Source: Ideonella sp. WA131b
Lineage (GTDB): Bacteria > Pseudomonadota > Gammaproteobacteria > Burkholderiales > Burkholderiaceae_C
Length of the DNA: 64,000 nucleotides
Direction: 5' to 3'
NCBI GenBank assembly: GCA_023657425.1
Contig: JAGTJW010000003.1
Span: 372,001-436,000, forward strand
The translations under genes and the position numbers were made by a program. Under the pieces are notes generated by a model. The model saw only the letters and a list, made by a program, of their open reading frames with translations, made no database searches and was not told the DNA's origin. Shown piece after piece: positions 59,674-64,000 of this stretch. Position 1 is the first letter of the stretch, and each line of letters begins with the position of its first letter.

Positions 59674-62088
59674 ATGGCACAGGCATCGTTGGCGACCGCC
59701 CTGGTCGTACCCTTCGAACAACTGAGGATGACCGACGTCGAGGTGGTTGGCGGCAAGAACGCCAGCCTCGGCGAGATGATCAGCCAGCTGGCCCATGCCG
59801 GCGTGCGTGTTCCCGGAGGCTTCGCCACCACGGCGCATGCCTTCCGCGTCTTCCTGCGCGAAGGCGGCCTCGAGCAGCGCATCACCGAGACGCTGGCCCG
59901 GCTCGACGTCGACGATGTGCGCGCGCTCGTCGAGACCGGCGCCATGGTGCGCCGCTGGGTGATCGAGGCCCCGCTGCCGGCCGCGCTGGAGACCGAGGTC
60001 CGCGCGCACTACGAGCGCCTGGCGGCCGAGTCGCCCGAGGCCAGCTTCGCCGTGCGCTCCTCGGCCACCGCCGAGGACCTTCCCGACGCCAGCTTCGCGG
60101 GTCAGCAGGAGACCTTCCTCAACGTGCGCGGCATCGACGAGGTGCTGCTGCACATGAAGGAGGTGTTCGCCTCGCTCTACAACGACCGCGCCATCAGCTA
60201 CCGCGTGCACAAGGGCTACGCGCATGCCGACGTGGCGCTGTCGGCCGGTGTGCAGCGCATGGTGCGCTCAGACGTGGGCGCCGCCGGCGTGCTGTTCACC
60301 ATCGACACCGAGAGCGGCTTTCCCGACGTGGTGTTCATCACCGCCAGCTACGGCCTCGGCGAGCTGGTGGTGCAGGGGTCCGTCAACCCCGACGAGTTCT
60401 TCGTCCACAAGCCGACGCTGGCGGCCGGGCGCTTCCCCGTGATCCGCCGCGTCCTGGGCAGCAAGCTGCAGCGCATGGAGTTCGCCAGCGAGGCCGACCG
60501 TGCCGCGGGCAGCCGCCTTGTGAAGACGCTGGACACGCCGCCTGAGCAGCGCAACCGCTACGCCATCACCGATGCCGATGCCGTCGAGCTCGCCAAGTAC
60601 GCGGTCATCATCGAGAAGCACTACGGCCGGCCGATGGACGTGGAGTGGGGCAAGGACGGCATCGACGGCAAGCTCTACATCCTGCAGGCCCGACCCGAGA
60701 CCGTGAAGAGCCAGGGCCAAGGCGTCGAGCAGCGCTTCAGGCTCAAGGGCGACCACAGCAAGACGCCGGTGCTGACCGAGGGCCGCGCCATCGGCCAGAA
60801 GGTGGGAACCGGCCCCGTTCGCCTGGTGCGCAGCACGGCCGAGATGGAACGCGTGCAGCCCGGCGACACTCTCGTGACCGACATGACCGACCCCAACTGG
60901 GAGCCGGTGATGAAGCGCGCCGCGGCCATCGTCACCAACCGCGGCGGGCGCACCTGCCATGCGGCCATCATCGCGCGCGAACTGGGCATCCCGGCCGTGG
61001 TGGGCTGCGGCGACGCCACCGACAAGCTGGCCGAAGGCGCGCTGGTCACCGTGAGCTGTGCCGAGGGTGACACCGGCTTCATCTACGACGGCCTGATCGA
61101 GACCGAGGTCACCGAGGTGACGCGCGGCGAGATGCCGTACTGTCCGATCAAGATCATGATGAACGTCGGCAACCCGACGCTGGCCTTCGACTTCGCGCAG
61201 ATGCCCAACAGCGGCGTCGGGCTGGCGCGGCTGGAGTTCATCATCAACAACAACATCGGCGTGCACCCGAAGGCCATCCTGGACTACCCCCACATCGACG
61301 CCGATCTGAAGAAGGCGGTGGAGAGCGTGGCGCGCGGCCACGCCAGCCCGCGCGCCTTCTACGTCGACAAGCTCACCGAGGGCGTGGCCACCATCGCCGC
61401 GGCTTTCTGGCCCAAGCCGGTCATCGTGCGGCTGAGCGACTTCAAGAGCAACGAGTACCGCAAGCTCATCGGCGGCACGCGCTACGAACCGGATGAAGAG
61501 AACCCGATGCTGGGCTTCCGTGGCGCCAGCCGCTACATCAGCGGCGACTTCGCAGACGCGTTTGCCATGGAGTGCGAGGCACTCAAGCGCGTGCGCACCG
61601 AGATGGGCCTCACCAACGTCGAGATCATGGTGCCCTTCGTGCGCACTGTGAAGCAGGCCGAGACCGTCAAGGGCATGCTGGCCGACAAGGGCCTCAGGCG
61701 CGCCGCCGATGGGGGGACCGACGGCCTGCGCCTGATCATGATGTGCGAGGTGCCGAGCAATGCCATCCTGGCCGAGCAGTTTCTTGAGCACTTCGACGGC
61801 ATGAGCATCGGCAGCAACGACCTCACCCAGCTTACGCTGGGCCTGGACCGCGACAGCGGCCTGGAGCAGCTGGCGCACGACTTCGACGAGCGCGATCCGG
61901 CCGTCAAGGCGCTGATCTCGCGCGCCATCGCAGCCTGCCGTGCCACCGGCAAGTACGTCGGCATCTGCGGCCAGGGCCCCAGCGACCACCCGGACTTCGC
62001 CGACTGGCTGGCGCAGGAAGGCATCGTGTCGATCTCGCTGAATCCGGACACGGTGGTCGAGACCTGGCTGCGCCTGGCCCGTCGCTGA
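59674..62088 (+). CDS. ppsA: Phosphoenolpyruvate synthase
   Basis: An 804-residue PEP synthase. The N-terminal ATP-grasp domain has [13 protein letters not shown] and [20 protein letters not shown]. The central phosphohistidine domain has [19 protein letters not shown] with catalytic His429 and Thr427, the residue PpsR would phosphorylate. The C-terminal TIM barrel has [17 protein letters not shown] and [11 protein letters not shown]. It converts pyruvate and ATP to PEP, AMP and phosphate for gluconeogenesis. The start is ATG 59674, preceded by CGGAG. A TAGAAT at 59534-59539 in the divergent gap may be its -10, but the -35 is poor. Confidence 0.97.
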   Translation: MAQASLATALVVPFEQLRMTDVEVVGGKNASLGEMISQLAHAGVRVPGGFATTAHAFRVFLREGGLEQRITETLARLDVDDVRALVETGAMVRRWVIEAPLPAALETEVRAHYERLAAESPEASFAVRSSATAEDLPDASFAGQQETFLNVRGIDEVLLHMKEVFASLYNDRAISYRVHKGYAHADVALSAGVQRMVRSDVGAAGVLFTIDTESGFPDVVFITASYGLGELVVQGSVNPDEFFVHKPTLAAGRFPVIRRVLGSKLQRMEFASEADRAAGSRLVKTLDTPPEQRNRYAITDADAVELAKYAVIIEKHYGRPMDVEWGKDGIDGKLYILQARPETVKSQGQGVEQRFRLKGDHSKTPVLTEGRAIGQKVGTGPVRLVRSTAEMERVQPGDTLVTDMTDPNWEPVMKRAAAIVTNRGGRTCHAAIIARELGIPAVVGCGDATDKLAEGALVTVSCAEGDTGFIYDGLIETEVTEVTRGEMPYCPIKIMMNVGNPTLAFDFAQMPNSGVGLARLEFIINNNIGVHPKAILDYPHIDADLKKAVESVARGHASPRAFYVDKLTEGVATIAAAFWPKPVIVRLSDFKSNEYRKLIGGTRYEPDEENPMLGFRGASRYISGDFADAFAMECEALKRVRTEMGLTNVEIMVPFVRTVKQAETVKGMLADKGLRRAADGGTDGLRLIMMCEVPSNAILAEQFLEHFDGMSIGSNDLTQLTLGLDRDSGLEQLAHDFDERDPAVKALISRAIAACRATGKYVGICGQGPSDHPDFADWLAQEGIVSISLNPDTVVETWLRLARR

Positions 62089-62154
62089 ACGGAAAAGCGG
62101 CCGCGGTTAGTCGATTATCAGAGTCCCTTGCACGCCGAGGGACATGCCCGGCGA

Positions 62155-62172
62155 GACCTAGGGAAAGACCTA
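62155..62172. promoter_or_regulatory. Candidate operator upstream of the symporter cluster
   Basis: GACCTA occurs twice in direct orientation (62155-62160 and 62167-62172) with a 12-base period. The same bases form the inverted repeat TAGG-N6-CCTA (62159-62172). It lies in the 181-base gap between ppsA and the membrane-protein gene at 62270, about 100 bases before that start. It could be a regulator site. The rest of the gap shows no gene and no clear terminator for ppsA. Confidence 0.3.
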
Positions 62173-62269
62173 TTCGGGGATGCGATGCAGGCGGGCGGGT
62201 GCGTCAGACATTCGTAAGCGCCCCCACAAAGAGTCCAGGCCAGCGGATTGACAGGCCTCAGGGCCCCCC

Positions 62270-62572
62270 ATGCTGACCGTCCTCAACATCGCCCAGGTTG
62301 TGCTGTACGTGGCGCTGCTGGCCCTGATGGGCCAGGGCGTCCTGTACGCGCTCGCAGGCGCCAAGCGCGAGTCGAACATCTTCTACACGCTGCTTCGCGT
62401 CATCGGCAAGCCGTTTACCGTGCCGGTGCGCTGGGTCGTTCCCAAGATCTTCTCTGACCAACAGGTCGGCGTGCTGACTTTCGTGCTGCTGCTGATCGTG
62501 AGCTTCATCGTCTTCGTGGAGCGCGGCTTCCTGCTCTGCGAGCAGCTTGGCCACGCGGGGTGTCGCGGATGA
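62270..62572 (+). CDS. Small two-helix membrane protein, function unknown
   Basis: A 100-residue protein with hydrophobic helices at about residues 3-28 (VLNIAQVVLYVALLALMGQG) and 66-86 (VGVLTFVLLLIVSFIVFVE). A basic, conserved-looking loop (FYTLLRVIGKPFTVPVRWVV) joins them, and the tail has two cysteines. I do not recognise a named family. Its stop overlaps the start of the TPR gene (ATGA), and both lie directly before a symporter pair, so a role in assembling or regulating that transporter is possible but unproven. Confidence 0.75.
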   Translation: MLTVLNIAQVVLYVALLALMGQGVLYALAGAKRESNIFYTLLRVIGKPFTVPVRWVVPKIFSDQQVGVLTFVLLLIVSFIVFVERGFLLCEQLGHAGCRG

Positions 62573-63147
62573 ACCGCCTCGACTATCTCTGGGACAAGTG
62601 GCGCGCCATCGGCTGGCTGGTGATCGGGCGCGATGCTGAGGCCTTGTCCCTCTTCGACGAGATGGCCGCGCGCTGGCCCGACGACGTGTACGTGATGGCA
62701 AGCCGCGTGCAGCTGCTGTCCAACGCCGGCCGCACGGCCGATGCACTGGACGTCTCTGCGCGGCTGGTCGGCTTGCAGCCCGAGAACCCCGGCCATTGGT
62801 TCAACCGCGGCTACCTGTTCGAGCAGGCCGAGCAGTGGGAGGGCGCGCTCCGGGCCTTCCGCCGAGCCACCGAGTTGAGCCCCAAGCTCGACCGTGCCTG
62901 GTATGGCATGGGCCTGGTGCTCATCCGTCTCCAGCGCTACGAAGAGGCCGTGGTCGCGCTCAAGCGCAACACGGAGCTGCAACCCATGAGCCCCTACGGC
63001 TGGTACCAGTTGGCGCGCGTGCACGTGGATCGCCAGGCGCCCGACGAGGCCATCAAGATCATCAGGCACCTGCAAGGCTTCGAGCCCAAGGTCGCCGCGC
63101 AGCTGGCGCGCGAGACCGGGCTCGTGCCGCCGCAGCCCACGCTCTGA
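62569..63147 (+). CDS. TPR-repeat protein, function unknown
   Basis: A 192-residue soluble protein with about four TPR units, for example GRDAEALSLFDEMAARWPDD, AGRTADALDVSARLVGLQPE and GALRAFRRATELSPKLDRAW. There is no signal peptide or membrane helix. It starts at ATG 62569, overlapping the previous stop; GTG 62560 is less likely. TPR folds mediate protein-protein contacts. Context links it to the small membrane protein and the symporter genes. The exact role is unknown. Confidence 0.85.
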   Translation: MNRLDYLWDKWRAIGWLVIGRDAEALSLFDEMAARWPDDVYVMASRVQLLSNAGRTADALDVSARLVGLQPENPGHWFNRGYLFEQAEQWEGALRAFRRATELSPKLDRAWYGMGLVLIRLQRYEEAVVALKRNTELQPMSPYGWYQLARVHVDRQAPDEAIKIIRHLQGFEPKVAAQLARETGLVPPQPTL

Positions 63148-63229
63148 CGGCGATCTGCGCCGTCGGCCGCCGAGTTTCGAGAGAGAGACAGGCCCGGTCC
63201 GGGTCGAACACTGAGAAGAGGTGACAACC

Positions 63230-63487
63230 ATGCAGGTGAGTGAAAACCACCAGCGATACTGGTCGAAGAACCTCAGGATCACCTCGATCCTGTTGGCGAT
63301 CTGGTTCGTGGTGACTTACGTGGTCGCGTTTTTTGCGCGCGACCTGAGCTTCAACTTCTTTGGCTGGCCGTTCAGTTTCTGGATGGGCGCCCAGGGATCG
63401 CTCGTGATCTACGTGGCGATCATCTGGTACTACGCCCACTACATGAACAAGCTCGACCAGGAACACGGCGTCGCCGAGGAGGAGTGA
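63230..63487 (+). CDS. DUF4212 small subunit of a sodium/solute symporter
   Basis: An 85-residue protein with two membrane helices, starting MQVSENHQRYWSKNLRITSI and containing ILLAIWFVVTYVVAFFARDL, FFGWPFSFWMGAQGS and YYAHYMNKLDQEH. This matches the DUF4212 family (sodium/substrate symporter small subunit), which is always found before a large solute:sodium symporter. AGAGGTG precedes ATG 63230 as the ribosome-binding site. The large subunit begins 1 base after its stop. Confidence 0.9.
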   Translation: MQVSENHQRYWSKNLRITSILLAIWFVVTYVVAFFARDLSFNFFGWPFSFWMGAQGSLVIYVAIIWYYAHYMNKLDQEHGVAEEE

Positions 63488-63488
63488 C

Positions 63489-64000
63489 ATGGCAGGCTTG
63501 TCTTTCGAACCCCAGACCGGGGTCTCCAACAAGGAGGCCAACGCGGCCTTCAAGAAGGGCCTGAACAAGGTCTACGGCTGGTACACCGGCGGCTTCCTGG
63601 CCTTCATCATTGTGCTGGCCATTGCCGAGCAGATGGGCCTGAGCCGCGGTGCCATCGGCATCGTGTTCCTGCTGGCCACGGTGGGCTTGTATGCCGGGAT
63701 CGGCATCATGAGCCGCACCAACGATGCGGCGGAGTACTACGTCGCCGGCCGTCGCGTGCCTGCCGTCTACAACGGCATGGCCACGGGCGCCGACTGGATG
63801 AGCGCCGCCTCGTTCATCGGCATGGCCGGCACGCTGTACCTCAGCGGCTACGGCGGCCTGGCCTTCATCATGGGCTGGACCGGCGGCTACTGCCTGGTGG
63901 CGCTGTTCCTGGCGCCGTACCTGCGCAAGTTCGGCCAGTTCACGATCCCCGACTTCCTGGGTGCCCGCTACGAGGGCAATGCCGCGCGCTTCGTCGGCAT
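63489..64000 (+). CDS. Sodium:solute symporter, large subunit (partial, runs off the window)
   Basis: The first 170 residues are visible, starting MAGLSFEPQTGVSNKEANAA. Several membrane helices follow, with the solute:sodium symporter marks AAEYYVAGRRVPAVYNGMA and GADWMSAASFIGMAGTLYL, then FTIPDFLGARY. With the DUF4212 partner upstream it belongs to the two-component subfamily often linked to acetate or other short-chain carboxylate uptake. The substrate is not certain from this part. The frame is open to the last base of the window. Confidence 0.9.
   Translation, partial: MAGLSFEPQTGVSNKEANAAFKKGLNKVYGWYTGGFLAFIIVLAIAEQMGLSRGAIGIVFLLATVGLYAGIGIMSRTNDAAEYYVAGRRVPAVYNGMATGADWMSAASFIGMAGTLYLSGYGGLAFIMGWTGGYCLVALFLAPYLRKFGQFTIPDFLGARYEGNAARFVG

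Noticed and set aside
62248-62253. Consensus -35 hexamer TTGACA before the membrane-protein gene
   Set aside because: It lies 16 bases before the start codon, so the -10 would fall inside the coding sequence.

Overview
The window is high-GC, gene-dense bacterial chromosome. Gene order and gene content point to a betaproteobacterium of the order Burkholderiales, probably in the Rubrivivax/Leptothrix/Methylibium neighbourhood. The indicators are a structured leader in front of sucA of the kind described for Burkholderiales, HisZ, the rlmN-pilF-rodZ-ispG-hisS-yfgM-bamB-der-hfq-hflX-hflK-hflC-hisZ-purA order, and the rpsB-to-rnhB cluster. I see no prophage, insertion sequence, CRISPR array, plasmid function or foreign-looking island. 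Almost every base is in a gene or a short intergenic gap, and no gap exceeds 300 bases.

Layout. 1-3963 (+): acyl-CoA oxidation block with the end of etfB, etfA, a DmdC-type acyl-CoA dehydrogenase and a nitronate monooxygenase. 3947-6040 (-): an orphan family-5 substrate-binding protein and a small CxxCxxCC protein, separated by a perfect 34-bp inverted repeat. 6147-13083 (+): structured sucA leader, the 2-oxoglutarate dehydrogenase operon sucA-sucB-lpd, and zapE. 13076-16997: PP2C phosphatase (-), a DUF465 protein, a DinG/YoaA helicase with a probable CTG start (+), and bamD (-). 17012-37927 (+): rluD, scpB, rluB, ndk, then rlmN to der, then hfq to purA and a phosphoribosyltransferase. 37981-43145: tRNA-Leu(CAG) (-), rnr (+), nnr and a frameshifted dadA-like gene (-). 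43217-58647 (+): one long translation and envelope cluster, rpsB-tsf-pyrH-frr-uppS-cdsA-dxr-rseP-bamA-skp-lpxD-fabZ-lpxA-lpxB-rnhB plus a TrmH-family methylase. 58641-62088: the divergent regulator/enzyme pair ppsR (-) and ppsA (+). 62270-end (+): a two-helix membrane protein, a TPR protein, a DUF4212 symporter small subunit and the start of its sodium:solute symporter.

How the genes work together. The dominant theme is envelope biogenesis. BamA, BamB, BamD, Skp and RseP build and monitor the outer membrane. LpxD, FabZ, LpxA and LpxB start lipid A synthesis. UppS, IspG and Dxr supply isoprenoid carrier lipid, and CdsA supplies phospholipid precursor. PilF and RodZ serve pili and cell shape. 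A second theme is translation and RNA: ribosomal protein S2, EF-Ts, RRF, HisRS, three pseudouridine or methyl-transfer enzymes, Der, HflX, Hfq, RNase R and tRNA-Leu. Central carbon metabolism is represented by the 2-oxoglutarate dehydrogenase complex and PEP synthase.

Most of this is ordinary housekeeping, and I did not find a wholly new system. The items most worth a second look are the sucA and rpsB leader RNAs, the 34-bp palindrome at 5589-5679, a one-base frameshift in dadA, the CTG start of the helicase, an alanine in the otherwise near-invariant VRGF motif of BamA, a tandem repeat in the RluB tail, and a palindromic site upstream of the symporter cluster.
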